Assembly (NCBI RefSeq): GCF_003194605.1
Contig: NZ_QHKY01000001.1
Location: forward strand, 930,001-994,000
Length of the DNA: 64,000 nt
Source of the DNA: Nocardioides gilvus
GTDB lineage: Bacteria > Actinomycetota > Actinomycetes > Propionibacteriales > Nocardioidaceae
Direction: 5' to 3'
In this document: positions 42,104 through 51,597 of the stretch, piece by piece
How positions within the stretch are numbered: position 1 is the first letter of the stretch
Layout of the letters: the number at the start of each line of letters is the position of its first letter
Notes under the pieces: generated by a model
Told to the model about the DNA's origin: nothing
The model's database searches: none
The model's input: only the letters and a program-made list of their open reading frames with translations
Program-made: the position numbers and the translations under genes

Positions 42104-43234
42104 TCAATGCTCCGCGCTGCGGATGCCGGCCCATTGGTGGTGGCGGCCGGCGGTGGACGAGATGAAGCGAACGACGCGGTTGCTCGTGTCGTTGATCTCG
42201 TAGCCGGCCGGATGGGAGGAGACGACGGGGCCGTCGGCCACCGCGATGCCCACGCCACGTACGACGTCGTCAACGTTCAGCCCGGTCATGATGATCGACC
42301 CACTGTCGAGTGCCTCCGGGCGCTCGATGGAGTCACGCAACGTGATGGCCGGGAAGCCCAGGATCGACGACTCCTCCGAGATGGTGCCAGAGTCGGAGAG
42401 GACACACGCTGCCTCCATCTGGAGCTTGTTGTAGTCGTGGAAGCCGAACGGCTCCATGAAGTCGATGCCGGTCAGGTCCAGGTCACTCTGCAACGCCTCG
42501 AGCCGCTTACGTGTGCGCGGGTGGGTGGAGACCACGACGCGCTGGCCGAACTTCTCCCTCACCGCGACCAGGCACCCAAGCAACTGTTCCAGGCGCTCAG
42601 GCAGGTCGACGTTCTCCTCGCGATGAGCGCTGACGAGGAAGTACTCCCTCGGGGTCAGACCCAAGCGCTGCACGGCATCGGAGGCGTCGATCTGGTCGCG
42701 GAACGCTTCCAGCACCTCGCGCATCGGGGACCCGGTCACGAGGATGCGGCGAGCGTGCAGTCCCTCCGCCAGAAGGTTGCGTCGCGCGTGCTCGGTGTAG
42801 GCGAGGTTGAAGTCAGCCACATGGTCGACCAGGCGTCGGTTGGTCTCCTCCGGCACGTTCTCGTCGAAGCACCGGTTGCCCGCCTCCATGTGATACGTCG
42901 GGATTCGCATGCGCTTCCCCATGACCGTCGCCACGCACGAGTTCGTGTCCCCCAGCACCAGCAGCGCGTCGGGCTTCTCCTCCAGCAGCACCTTCTCCGT
43001 GCCCATGAGCACGCCACCCAGCACGGCACCCAGGCTCGAGGTGTCTACACCCATGTAGTGGTCTGGAGCACGCAGACGCAAGTCGTCGAAGAAGACCTGG
43101 TTGAGCGAGTAGTCATAGTTCTGACCGGTGTGCACCAAGACGTGCTCGACGCCTTCGGTGTGGTCGAGACGGTGGATCACCCGTGCCAGACGGATGATCT
43201 CCGGCCGGGTGCCGACGATGGTCATGATCTTCAT
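42104..43234 (-). CDS. capG: UDP-N-acetyl-L-talosamine 2-epimerase (CapG/WbjD/FnlC)
   Basis: This 376-residue WecB-like non-hydrolysing epimerase has KIMTIVGTRPEIIRLARVIH, VHTGQNYDYSLNQVFF, YHMEAGNRCFDENVPEETNR, VSAHREENVD and LSDSGTISEESSILGFPAI. FucNAc-pathway epimerases share the NRCFDENVPEE form, whereas plain WecB has NLRAGLRTGD. It performs the last step, to UDP-L-FucNAc. ATG at 43234 overlaps the polymerase/ligase stop by four bases; the frame is open upstream as a shadow. Confidence 0.92.
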   Translation of the reverse strand: MKIMTIVGTRPEIIRLARVIHRLDHTEGVEHVLVHTGQNYDYSLNQVFFDDLRLRAPDHYMGVDTSSLGAVLGGVLMGTEKVLLEEKPDALLVLGDTNSCVATVMGKRMRIPTYHMEAGNRCFDENVPEETNRRLVDHVADFNLAYTEHARRNLLAEGLHARRILVTGSPMREVLEAFRDQIDASDAVQRLGLTPREYFLVSAHREENVDLPERLEQLLGCLVAVREKFGQRVVVSTHPRTRKRLEALQSDLDLTGIDFMEPFGFHDYNKLQMEAACVLSDSGTISEESSILGFPAITLRDSIERPEALDSGSIIMTGLNVDDVVRGVGIAVADGPVVSSHPAGYEINDTSNRVVRFISSTAGRHHQWAGIRSAEH

Positions 43235-44592
43235 GCCGAAGACTCCTCTGTCTCGTGGACATCGTCCGTAATCGTCAGGCCTGACGGCCGCACGGGTTCG
43301 TCCCTGACGGCGGCCACCCCGATGGCCACCAGTGCGGCCAACTGGACCAGATTCCAAGTGATGCCGGCTGTGCGGAAGGGCGTCCCGAAGATGAACTGCG
43401 AGAAGGTCACCACCCCGAGGAAAAGGACCGTCATCCCGTACGGCCGCAGTCGAGCCTGTTTCACCAGGACGAGCAAGGCCACGACCATAAGGAGCAGTCC
43501 GAGGCCCTCAAGGAGGCCACCTCTCACCAGAGTTTCGAGCACTTGGTTGTGGGCGTTGGGCAGCGGCTCCTGGTCATACCCGCGTCCCAGGTGGGTCTTC
43601 CAGTACTCCGGTGTAAGGACCCAGTGCCCCTGTCCGAAGAACGGCTTCTGCTTGAACTCCTGCCACGTCCAAACCCAAATGCTCAGCCGGCCGGTGGTGA
43701 AACGTTCGATGGAGTCCTGGCTGTTCAAGAAGACCGACGTCGCCACCGCAATCGGGACGGCAAGGGCGCCAGCGAAACTGAGCCCCATCAGCCACGAGAT
43801 CCTCGGACGGTTGAAGGCGCGCGGGACGAAGCGGTGGGCCAGATAGACCACGACCACTAAAGCGATGGCGAGTAGCGGGATTCTGCTCTGGGAAAGGGTG
43901 CAAGCCACCAGAGCGGCAACCGCGAAGAGTGCGGAGAATCGCACTCTGCGCTTCTTGGCACCCGCCTCCAACGCGAACGAGATGCAGGCGAGGAGACCGA
44001 TGTAGTTCGAACTGTCGGTCAGACCGATGAGCCGCAATTTGGTCCCTATGAGGGTCCGGCTGGTGTGCTCCGGCGGGACGAGGGCCCAGTCCGGGATCAC
44101 GACCATCACGACCAGACTTCCCAAGATCAGAGCGCGAAGCCACCACCGGATCCGTCTCTCGACCTGATCGACGGGTTCGTAGCCGGCCACGACGACGAGG
44201 AGGACCAGGAATACCACCAGCCAGCCCGGAAGCGCATCCCAGGATGTGTGGACCACGATCACGACGAACTGGGCGCCCAAGTAGACGAGGATCGCTCGGC
44301 GCATTGACCAGCGGCCTCGTACGACGTCGGGCAAACCGAGTCGCAGCAGGAGCAGGGCGCAGCACGCGAGCACTGTGGCGTGCGCCACCAACGACAGGGG
44401 CGCTTGAAGGGGACTCACCTCTCCGCCGTAGGCCGAATAGGTTTGCCGTCCGTTGAGGATGGCGAAGAGCACCGGGTAGAGAAAGAGAATCCCCCAGAGA
44501 AAGTTGAGACCGACGGAGCGGACTCGGTCCTTCGGCAACACACGATCCAGGATCGAGTTGACTCGTCCGACGATCGGCGACGCGGACTTCAT
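43231..44592 (-). CDS. O-antigen ligase/polymerase family membrane protein (Wzy_C)
   Basis: This 453-residue protein has about twelve hydrophobic segments and a periplasmic-loop signature near residues 300-350: GRLSIWVWTWQEFKQKPFFG and NAHNQVLETLVRGGLLEGLG, the hallmark of the O-antigen ligase family. In Gram-positive loci such proteins act as repeat-unit polymerases or as ligases moving glycan to the wall. It is the second polymerase/ligase-type gene here, the first being at 28-29 kb. Both ends overlap the neighbouring genes by four bases, tying it to the FucNAc block. Confidence 0.86.
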   Translation of the reverse strand: MKSASPIVGRVNSILDRVLPKDRVRSVGLNFLWGILFLYPVLFAILNGRQTYSAYGGEVSPLQAPLSLVAHATVLACCALLLLRLGLPDVVRGRWSMRRAILVYLGAQFVVIVVHTSWDALPGWLVVFLVLLVVVAGYEPVDQVERRIRWWLRALILGSLVVMVVIPDWALVPPEHTSRTLIGTKLRLIGLTDSSNYIGLLACISFALEAGAKKRRVRFSALFAVAALVACTLSQSRIPLLAIALVVVVYLAHRFVPRAFNRPRISWLMGLSFAGALAVPIAVATSVFLNSQDSIERFTTGRLSIWVWTWQEFKQKPFFGQGHWVLTPEYWKTHLGRGYDQEPLPNAHNQVLETLVRGGLLEGLGLLLMVVALLVLVKQARLRPYGMTVLFLGVVTFSQFIFGTPFRTAGITWNLVQLAALVAIGVAAVRDEPVRPSGLTITDDVHETEESSA

Positions 44593-45635
44593 CCGAGTTC
44601 CTTCCGGGCGGCTTCGTGGAAACGAGCGGCCAGTTCACCGACGCGGGCAGCCACGGTCTCGTTGCTTGAATCGAGGACAGCCATCGCCTTGTCATGCAGA
44701 TCATCGATCTCGACGGCGCGGCTGTCCACGACACATCCAACCCCACCCAGACTCTCCACGAAGTCGAATGTCTTGGGTTTGTAGCCGATGGCGACGAACT
44801 TGGTCCTCATCGCCGCGGCCAGGATGTTGGCGTGCAGTCGCTCTCCGATCACCAGGTCGGCATCTGCGATCACGGCGAGAGCCTGAGGCACGCTGCGCGG
44901 GACCACGATCTCGGCGTCGGGCATCGCTTCCCTCAGCACGAGACGGTCCTGGGGCTCCATGGCCAGTCCGACCAACTGGGACCCGTTGTCAGCGGCCACC
45001 TGTGCAGACGCTGCAGCCACGCGTCGACGCATTTCCTGCGCATCCTTGGCGTAGCCGTTCGACACGTGCGCCAAACTGAGCAGGACGGTGGGGCGTGAGC
45101 CGGAGCGCTGGGCGTCGGGGACTGCCAGGGCCAGAGCCGGATCTCCGAGCACCTCGGCATTGACCCCGAGCGAAGCAAGGGACGCGACAGAGCGAGGCCC
45201 CCGCACCCCGATCCGGTCGAAGCGCTGGAGCAGCGACACCTGCCGCTGCAATTCGTTCTCGGTGATCAGGCCCTTGGTGAGCGCGAACTCGGGCTCTTCG
45301 ACGCCGACTCCCAAGGTGACAACGCGATCGGGTCGGAGCACGTCCATTGCCCGCTCAAGACGTTCAGTCCACTCCCGGCGGCCCAAGAGCGTGCCTCCGC
45401 CCAGTACCAAGGTCCTGACGCGGCCCCGGGAGGCGAGCCGCCAGCCGACGCTTTGCTGCGGGACTCTCCGCAGTTCCACCGGAGAGGTTTGTTGATGGGC
45501 CAAGTACATCGCTTCGTCCCCGAGGTTGCCGCGATTTAGCCAGCCCAGGTAGCCGACTCGAGCCGACGGTCGCGCCAGCCAAGCCAGATCACCTCGGTCG
45601 TTCCACAGAGTCGTCACGTTGTCGCTGAGAATCAC
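44589..45635 (-). CDS. Polysaccharide pyruvyl transferase family protein
   Basis: This 348-residue protein matches the CsaB/WcaK-type family (PF04230). It has an N-terminal VGYLGWLNRGNLGDEAMYLA with the GDE motif, VLGGGTLLGR, FDRIGVRGPRSVASL and LGDPALAL. The C-terminal IADADLVIGERLHANILAAA completes the signature. It should add pyruvate ketals, taken from phosphoenolpyruvate, to sugars, giving the polymer a negative charge. GTG at 45635 overlaps the GT2 stop. A pyruvylated glycan would be able to bind SLH-type proteins, but no SLH domain is seen in the window. Confidence 0.85.
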   Translation of the reverse strand: MILSDNVTTLWNDRGDLAWLARPSARVGYLGWLNRGNLGDEAMYLAHQQTSPVELRRVPQQSVGWRLASRGRVRTLVLGGGTLLGRREWTERLERAMDVLRPDRVVTLGVGVEEPEFALTKGLITENELQRQVSLLQRFDRIGVRGPRSVASLASLGVNAEVLGDPALALAVPDAQRSGSRPTVLLSLAHVSNGYAKDAQEMRRRVAAASAQVAADNGSQLVGLAMEPQDRLVLREAMPDAEIVVPRSVPQALAVIADADLVIGERLHANILAAAMRTKFVAIGYKPKTFDFVESLGGVGCVVDSRAVEIDDLHDKAMAVLDSSNETVAARVGELAARFHEAARKELG

Positions 45636-46525
45636 AGTTCGCCACCGCCGTAGACCCGCAGCGGCCGGCCGAGAGCGGCTGCAAGGTATCCGAGGCCGCC
45701 GTGCAACTTGGCAACGTCCTGGCCGCGGAGGGGGCGGCGAGTGATTCGACGGCGTGCGTACTTCACGGCCCCCATGAGCACTCGGGCGACACCCCCTGCC
45801 ACCAGTCGGGGTCGTGGCTGGCTCTTGCTCGCGATCGTCGCCAGGACGTAACCCGCTCGGCGATACCGCTTCACAGCCTCTGACATCGTGGCTCTCTCGA
45901 GGGGGATCTCCTCGTGTGCCAACGCGCTGGCGGCCCAGCGGATCTCTGTGCCTGCCGCAGTGACACGTTGGAAGAAGTCCGTGTCCTCCCCGCCGATCTG
46001 CGCAAACGCGGGATCGAACGGCTCGGGCCCAAACTGCGCCAGCACAGCTCGGGGAATCAGTGAGTTGCCGGTGGCGGTGACGGGTCGCAGCGACAGGTTC
46101 TCGTGCTGTGGCCGCTCGAAGAAGCCCCCAGTGCGAATCTGTTCAGGAGCGCTGTCCGCGACCACGTAAGGGACCGGACCGGCGACCACAGCTTCGGGGT
46201 AGGTGCGGCTCACCTCCATGAGCGCCGTGAACCAGCCGGGGGTCACCCACTGGTCGTCATCGACGAAGACCAAGGCGTCGTGCTCCATCGCTTGAGCGAC
46301 CAATCGGTTGCGGACGTGAACCACACCGGGTCGGCGTTCGGTCAGGTAGGTCAGGGTCAACTGATCGCGGAACTCCTCCGCCACGGCGCGAGCGGACTCC
46401 TCCGGATCGTTGTCGACGAGGCACACCTCGGCCGCGCCCGCTGGCACGGCGACGACCAATGAGCGCAACAGCCGTCGGAGTGCCTCAGGCCTGCGATAGG
46501 TCGGGATCCCGATCAGGACTGTCAT
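45632..46525 (-). CDS. Glycosyltransferase family 2
   Basis: This 297-residue GT-A enzyme has LIGIPTYRRPEALRRLLRSL, VCLVDNDPEESARAVA, ALVFVDDDQWVTPGWF with the DxD motif, and FAQIGGEDTDFFQRVTAAG, the catalytic ED pair. ATG at 46525 fits the family N-terminus and overlaps the flippase stop by four bases; the upstream open frame is a shadow. The C-terminus holds a basic amphipathic stretch (RVLMGAVKYARRRITRRP) that may rest on the membrane. The substrate is unknown. Confidence 0.9.
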   Translation of the reverse strand: MTVLIGIPTYRRPEALRRLLRSLVVAVPAGAAEVCLVDNDPEESARAVAEEFRDQLTLTYLTERRPGVVHVRNRLVAQAMEHDALVFVDDDQWVTPGWFTALMEVSRTYPEAVVAGPVPYVVADSAPEQIRTGGFFERPQHENLSLRPVTATGNSLIPRAVLAQFGPEPFDPAFAQIGGEDTDFFQRVTAAGTEIRWAASALAHEEIPLERATMSEAVKRYRRAGYVLATIASKSQPRPRLVAGGVARVLMGAVKYARRRITRRPLRGQDVAKLHGGLGYLAAALGRPLRVYGGGEL

Positions 46526-47736
46526 GCCTCTTGCCCCCAATGACCGAACAGACGAAAGCGCAGCATGATCAAGAACTGCAACAGGAAGGTGGCGCTCACA
46601 CCCCACGCGGCACCCTGCGCGCCGCCGAGTAGCAACCCGGCGATGATAAACAGGTAGAAGGCAGGGACCAGCCACAGGCCGATCTTCGCCACGGTGTGTT
46701 GGCGACCGCTGCCCTGCAGCACTCCACTCCACAGCGCACCCGGGATGTTGACCATTACGCCCAGCATGAGGATGGTCAGGATCGCTCCGGCGCCGGCGTA
46801 CTCGGCTCCCAGGATGGCCACCAGCACCTCTTCACCCCACATCGCGATGGCGGCGATGAGGCCGACGAAGAGGACGAGGCAGCCCCACATACCGCGTTCC
46901 AACGCCCGCACCTGCGCCCAGTCACCGCGAGCCGCGCGAGGCATGGCAACGACTGAGATGGAGGTCGCCGCCAGACGGAGGGGGCCCACGGCACGGGCCG
47001 GGAGGGCATACAGACCCGCCATCGCCGGGCTGCCCAGGGCACCGAGGACCACTGTGTCCATGGTGCGAGCCTGGCCGGAGAGGCTGGCCAGCCAGTACGG
47101 CCGGGCAATGCGGACCGCAGACTTGTACGAGGTGTCCGTGCCCACGCCTCCCAGCACGTCGCCGAGGCCCTTGCGGAGAAGCAGCTGGGACAGGAGCGCG
47201 GAGACGATGAGAAAGGTGAAGTACTCGACCTGCGGGCTGACGAAATCAGCACCGGCGAGGCCTGCATAGGCCACCAAGGCCACGAGTCTCGACGTGCCCA
47301 ACGACGTCCCGGCACGCCTCTCCTCACCCACCGCCACGGTGAGTGAGATGCGCAGGTTGTTGCGTCGCTCCACTGCGATCCACGGGGCGAGGAGCAGGAA
47401 GGAAGCGGGCACGAGGTCAGGAGCCCACTGGTGGAGCGCCAGGAGCACTGCTCCGACCGCCACGGCTGCCAGCAGCATGGCGCGGAAGTGGAATCGCGTC
47501 GTGTTTGCTGCTTCAGGTCGGTCGCCGGCGGCGAGCGTACGGACCGACGAGGTCTCCATGCCCAGGTCCGCGAGCAGACCTGCCAGCGAGACCAGGGCCA
47601 CGGCGATGGTCACGACGCCCAACGACTCTGGGGCGACCTCACGAGCCAGCAAAACCAGCGCGATCGCTTGGGCCAGCGCCGAGGTCAACCGGCCACCGTA
47701 GACGGCGAACGCTGCCCCCAGGGCAGAGGCAGCCAC
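46522..47736 (-). CDS. wzx: Polysaccharide flippase (Wzx/MOP family), second copy
   Basis: This 404-residue protein has about twelve hydrophobic segments and the flippase-like start ALGAAFAVYGGRLTSALAQA and LAREVAPESLGVVTIAVALV. It lies with the FucNAc and pyruvyltransferase genes rather than with the low-GC Wzy/Wzx pair at 28-30 kb, and shows little similarity to that other flippase by eye. GTG at 47736 is preferred, with GAGGTG upstream; the frame is open further back. It should export the second lipid-linked glycan. Confidence 0.86.
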   Translation of the reverse strand: MAASALGAAFAVYGGRLTSALAQAIALVLLAREVAPESLGVVTIAVALVSLAGLLADLGMETSSVRTLAAGDRPEAANTTRFHFRAMLLAAVAVGAVLLALHQWAPDLVPASFLLLAPWIAVERRNNLRISLTVAVGEERRAGTSLGTSRLVALVAYAGLAGADFVSPQVEYFTFLIVSALLSQLLLRKGLGDVLGGVGTDTSYKSAVRIARPYWLASLSGQARTMDTVVLGALGSPAMAGLYALPARAVGPLRLAATSISVVAMPRAARGDWAQVRALERGMWGCLVLFVGLIAAIAMWGEEVLVAILGAEYAGAGAILTILMLGVMVNIPGALWSGVLQGSGRQHTVAKIGLWLVPAFYLFIIAGLLLGGAQGAAWGVSATFLLQFLIMLRFRLFGHWGQEA

Positions 47737-47740
47737 TACT

Positions 47741-48877
47741 TCACACCTCGACCCGGTCCTTGCGGACAGCCGCCAGGACCACCTGCGCAATGCACTCCGC
47801 CTGCGACTCCGGAGACCACCGCTCGGCCGCTTCGCCGCGGCAGGCCTCTGCGACTGCAGCCGTGCGAGCCCGCCCGCCGAACCAACTCTTCATGACGCGT
47901 GCCAGATCTTCCGCGTCATCGACGCGGAAGGTGTCACCGGTGACACCGGGGCGTACGGCCTCGGCCTCGGGCATCTGCTGATGTGGGTCGTCGTGGGTCA
48001 CTACAGGCGTGCCGTGCTCAAGGCTCTGGATCACCGTCAGCCCAGCAGCCGACGGCAGGACGGTCAGGTCAGCGGCGGCATAGACCTGGGCGAGGGCCTC
48101 CTCCGAGTAGAGCGCGCCGAGGAACCGTGCGTCCACGCCCAGTTCAGCCGCTTGGCGTTCCAATCGATCACGCTCGGGACCGTCGCCGACGACCAACAGC
48201 GTCGTGGGCGTGCCACGGCGCTTCAGAATGCCGGCGGCGTCCACGAGCAGGTCGAGACGTTTTGTCGGGTTGAGCCTGACGATCGCGGCGACGACATCGT
48301 CCTGCATCCCTTCGAGACCTGATCTAAGCCGTTCTGTCTCTGCGGCCGACATGGGGATCTCCGCCATCGAGGACGTCCGACTGTTGCCGACGCGGAACAA
48401 GCGCGAGCCCGGGTATCCGTGTGACTCGCCCAGCGCGACCCCCCAATCCCCATAGAGCAACAGTCCGTCGGCGAGCCGATAGAAGGCCATCCGGATGAAG
48501 CGCTTCACACCGGTCTCCGGGCGATGCCAGCCAATCGTCCAGAAGAAGACGGGGACACGCCGCAGTCGCAGCAGCAGAGCCAGTACCCACGTGCTCAGAT
48601 AACTCGCGTCGCCAAGAAATATGACGGCGTCAGGTCGTCCTCGCCCCACTGCGCGCATCAAACCGTGTTGCCACAAGAGCCCTCGGACGTGCACGTTGCG
48701 GACCTCTACCGACGGGACAACGGCCAGCGGAATCGTCTCGATCGTGCCGGTGGATTCGAAGTCATCGGCGACGTAGGTGACGTCCAGACGCGGATCTGCC
48801 GCGAGTGCTGCGAAGACCCCGTAGCGGTAGTGCGGCAGGTGTGGATAGACGACGGACAAACGGACCGGCTCCGTCAC
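47741..48877 (-). CDS. Glycosyltransferase family 4
   Basis: This 378-residue GT-B protein has an N-terminal [31 protein letters not shown], and the donor-side [37 protein letters not shown] and [23 protein letters not shown] at 48877 overlaps the acetyltransferase stop by four bases. The usual E-x7-E motif is altered ([11 protein letters not shown]), so the first Glu is missing; some GT4 proteins tolerate this. The donor sugar is not known. Confidence 0.85.
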   Translation of the reverse strand: MTEPVRLSVVYPHLPHYRYGVFAALAADPRLDVTYVADDFESTGTIETIPLAVVPSVEVRNVHVRGLLWQHGLMRAVGRGRPDAVIFLGDASYLSTWVLALLLRLRRVPVFFWTIGWHRPETGVKRFIRMAFYRLADGLLLYGDWGVALGESHGYPGSRLFRVGNSRTSSMAEIPMSAAETERLRSGLEGMQDDVVAAIVRLNPTKRLDLLVDAAGILKRRGTPTTLLVVGDGPERDRLERQAAELGVDARFLGALYSEEALAQVYAAADLTVLPSAAGLTVIQSLEHGTPVVTHDDPHQQMPEAEAVRPGVTGDTFRVDDAEDLARVMKSWFGGRARTAAVAEACRGEAAERWSPESQAECIAQVVLAAVRKDRVEV

Positions 48878-49443
48878 TCGTCTCCACTCCTCTCGAGCGG
48901 CTCGGCCACGCGCCGTGGCATCACCGGCCCGTTGAGCATGCGTTCATGCGCAGCCCGGTCCACCGGGTCGATGAAGCGCGTCCGCAGAGTCCTTGCTGGC
49001 ACTCCCACGACCACGGCGTAGGGGTCGACGTCCTGGGTCACAACGGCCCGAGCACCAATGATTGCCCCGTTGCCAATCGTCACACCTCGACGAATCAGCG
49101 CACCTCGCCCCACCCAGACGTCGCGACCGATGGTGGTGACCTGTTGGCGGGGCCGACCGGTGAACTGAGCAGGCACTCCGACGACGTCCCAGACATGGTC
49201 GTCGCCCACGACCGCCACACCTGCGGCAAGCATGCTGTACCGCCCGATCCGGACCAGAGGATCCAGGTGCACACCGGCGGCGATGAAGACCCACTCCTCC
49301 GCCTTGACGTCTCGACTGACGGTGGCGCGGTGGTGCACGTAGGCGGTGGGATGCACGGAGTGCAGTCGTTTGGCGATGCGGATCGAAGTCCGCCGCACGC
49401 TGCTCAACGCTCCATAGAGCTTGCCGTTACGGTCCAGCGTCAT
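48874..49443 (-). CDS. Hexapeptide-repeat O-acetyltransferase
   Basis: This 189-residue left-handed beta-helix acyltransferase has [57 protein letters not shown] and the end [20 protein letters not shown], typical of the CysE/LacA/NodL group. It probably acetylates a sugar of the exported glycan. It is the first gene of the long minus-strand operon; a TAGACT element lies about 117 nt upstream, leaving a leader of ~110 nt with a GTGTGCACAC palindrome at 49516-49525. Confidence 0.85.
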   Translation of the reverse strand: MTLDRNGKLYGALSSVRRTSIRIAKRLHSVHPTAYVHHRATVSRDVKAEEWVFIAAGVHLDPLVRIGRYSMLAAGVAVVGDDHVWDVVGVPAQFTGRPRQQVTTIGRDVWVGRGALIRRGVTIGNGAIIGARAVVTQDVDPYAVVVGVPARTLRTRFIDPVDRAAHERMLNGPVMPRRVAEPLERSGDE

Positions 49444-49559
49444 CGAACACCCCCACGGCGCATCCGAGAAGAACTATGTGTCGGGTCGTCGGACAAAGTC
49501 ACCGCTACGACCTTTGTGTGCACACGTCCCTGCTTCCCGAAAGGGGCAATTCCCGGGGC

Positions 49560-49565
49560 AGTCTA
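49560..49565 (-). promoter_or_regulatory. Probable -10 element (TAGACT) of the large minus-strand glycan operon
   Basis: On the minus strand CGTAGACTGCCCCGGG spans the stop of the VanZ gene. Transcription from here would give a ~110-nt leader to the acetyltransferase gene. Within that leader lie ACAAAG/CTTTGT arms and a perfect 10-bp palindrome (49516-49525), which may be regulatory. Confidence 0.4.
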
Positions 49566-50015
49566 CGCGCCGGACTTTTCGAAAGCGTCCTGATCCCGCG
49601 CCCTCCTGAGAACTACCCCCACGATCAGCGCACACACCGCGCCGAGCAGCCCGCCGAGCGTGTTGGCCACGACGTCGACGAACTGCGCCGAACGCCCGGA
49701 GAGAAAGAGCCCCTGGGTGATCTCGACGCCCGCTGAGCCGATGAACGTCCAGGCCACCCAGTCACTCCACCGCAATCGCGGGAATGCCAGGGCACCAAGG
49801 AACGGCAGCGGCGCGAACATCAACGCATTGAGGACAAACTCGACGCGGCCACCCGCAATCAACCTCTCAGGCACACCCAGCGCCGCCAGCCGATCTGCGA
49901 CACCACCGACAGTGCCGATGGCGACGTCTGGCGTCGGGTTGAACAACACCCAGGCCAAGAAGATGATGTGGACCAGCAGGGCGAATCGAGCGAGGGCGGT
50001 CCACGGAGTCGTCAC
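49563..50015 (-). CDS. VanZ-family membrane protein
   Basis: This 150-residue protein has four hydrophobic segments and the VanZ pattern ADRLAALGVPERLIAGGRVE followed by FVLNALMFAPLPFLGALAF and ITQGLFLSGRSAQFVDVVAN. VanZ proteins are named after a teicoplanin-resistance accessory protein; most, like this one, are of unknown function and found near envelope genes. GTG at 50015 gives the normal start. It lies directly upstream of the glycan operon and its stop overlaps the presumed promoter. Confidence 0.85.
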   Translation of the reverse strand: MTTPWTALARFALLVHIIFLAWVLFNPTPDVAIGTVGGVADRLAALGVPERLIAGGRVEFVLNALMFAPLPFLGALAFPRLRWSDWVAWTFIGSAGVEITQGLFLSGRSAQFVDVVANTLGGLLGAVCALIVGVVLRRARDQDAFEKSGA

Positions 50016-50058
50016 GGGTTGATTGTCGCGGACGACCCAAGCAGGAGTGCCCAGCACC

Positions 50059-51597
50059 TCACCGCACCCGCCGCCCCCACTCCGGGTCGTACGGCGCGTC
50101 CCACCACGGGTCGTACGTGTGCTCGGCGATTTCAATCAGCTCGTCGCGTCCGGCGATGATCGCGCCGAGGTTGTCCAGCGCTTCACTGGAGTCGGAGAAG
50201 TAGCCCGAGTGTGCATCCCCCAGCCACCAGGTCGCCTCCTTCTCCTCCCGCTCCGCGCGGAAGCGGACGGCGCCGAAGTCGTCGGAAGACGGGTCCCGAC
50301 CCAACCCCTGCCCGCTCTTCCCGACCCACCCTTCGTCGCCCAAGGTCCCCACCAGGTCGCGGCTATCCCGGGCCACGAAGACGTTGTTGGCCCCCACCCC
50401 CAGGTCTTCCGCGGTCCGCGCCGGGCCCGCTCCCGGACTACCGACCAGGGCCACCGCGTCCACGTCCAACCCCCACGTCGCCGCTGCCGTGGCCACGGTC
50501 GTGGAGCCATAGCTGTGGCCGATCGTCGTCAGGCGCCACCCGTCTCCGGCGCGCGTCGCACCCAGTCCCTCCACGGCGGTGGCCAAGGCCTCACCGCCTT
50601 CCTCCGCGCGCGTGGTCGTCCGCAGCGCCGGGTCGGTGGGGCCGTCCGGGGCGTCGTACGCGAGCCAGTAGAGCCCTGCCGGGTCCTGGGCGCCCGCCTC
50701 CTGTGCAGCTGCGAGCAGCCGCTCGAGTCGACGCACCTGGCCCTCGACCCCACTCGTCTCCGAGCCGGCCCCCGGCACCAGGAGCGTCACCTCGTCGGCT
50801 TCGTCCAGGTCGCCCGACGCGATCGCGACGCGGCCGTCTCCACCGTGGGCGCCCGGGTCGTGCAACCAGAGGGCCCGGTCCTCACCTCCCGACAGCGCCT
50901 TCTCGACAGCGCGCGAGTTCTTCAACGACCTGGCCTCGCGTGCGTTCAGACTTCCGTCCCGCTGCTTCGCCGACGCGAACAGCACGCCCGCGGCCAACGA
51001 CAACCGGTTGGCCTCGTCGCGCACCGCAGCCGGCAATCCGTCAAGACTGCCCAACCCCTCCCCGTGTTCAGCCAGCGCCGCAGACCGCGCCCCCTCGTCC
51101 AGACCCCGCCACCACTTCGCCACCTCTCGCGGTCCCGCCCCGTCGACCTCTGCAGGCAGCCGAGGGGGCGTCCGGGAGCGCGCCGACCACCACGGCGCCG
51201 GACCGTCCCGGGTCAACGCCTCCGCCGTCGCGGCCGCCTCCTCCAGGGCCGCGATGAAGTGCCCCTCCCCGGTCGCCACCCGCGCCTTGAGGTCGACCAA
51301 CTCCCCCGCGACGGGCGCGTCGAACTCGTCCTGCCAGGTGCGCAGGTCGCGCGCGTACGCCAGCACCGCCCGCCCCAACTCCCGGCAAGCCCTGACCCAC
51401 TGTTGATGCTCGGCTCCAAGGCGCCGCGTCGCCTTCACGTGAGCGCTGTACGCCTGCCCCGCCCAGGCGTTCTTCCGCCAGCGCTGCACCGCCAACTCGC
51501 AGCACTCCTCGTGGCGGGCCGCCAACGTCAGGACCGCCCGGGCCCAGCCCTCCAACGCGGCGGGTTCACCCACGGGTCGCTGAATATCGTCTTCCAT
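50059..51597 (-). CDS. DUF1023 alpha/beta hydrolase with helical N-terminal domain
   Basis: This 512-residue protein has a first ~180 residues that are helical and rich in Ala/Glu/Trp (WXG100-like character), followed by a DUF1023 alpha/beta hydrolase domain. Hydrolase motifs are TLLVPGAGSETSGVEGQVRR, YWLAYDAPDGPTDP and the nucleophile elbow TIGHSYGSTT, with DLGVGANNVFVARDSRDLVG and a late His. No signal peptide is visible. ATG at 51597 is chosen as the family-like start. Actinobacterial DUF1023 proteins often accompany small helical proteins; one lies 850 bp away at 52.4 kb on the same strand. The substrate is unknown. Confidence 0.85.
   Translation of the reverse strand: MEDDIQRPVGEPAALEGWARAVLTLAARHEECCELAVQRWRKNAWAGQAYSAHVKATRRLGAEHQQWVRACRELGRAVLAYARDLRTWQDEFDAPVAGELVDLKARVATGEGHFIAALEEAAATAEALTRDGPAPWWSARSRTPPRLPAEVDGAGPREVAKWWRGLDEGARSAALAEHGEGLGSLDGLPAAVRDEANRLSLAAGVLFASAKQRDGSLNAREARSLKNSRAVEKALSGGEDRALWLHDPGAHGGDGRVAIASGDLDEADEVTLLVPGAGSETSGVEGQVRRLERLLAAAQEAGAQDPAGLYWLAYDAPDGPTDPALRTTTRAEEGGEALATAVEGLGATRAGDGWRLTTIGHSYGSTTVATAAATWGLDVDAVALVGSPGAGPARTAEDLGVGANNVFVARDSRDLVGTLGDEGWVGKSGQGLGRDPSSDDFGAVRFRAEREEKEATWWLGDAHSGYFSDSSEALDNLGAIIAGRDELIEIAEHTYDPWWDAPYDPEWGRRVR

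Noticed and set aside
42107..43846. 579-codon plus-strand open frame over capG and the ligase gene
   Set aside because: It spans two well-supported minus-strand genes and shows no family motif; antisense shadow.
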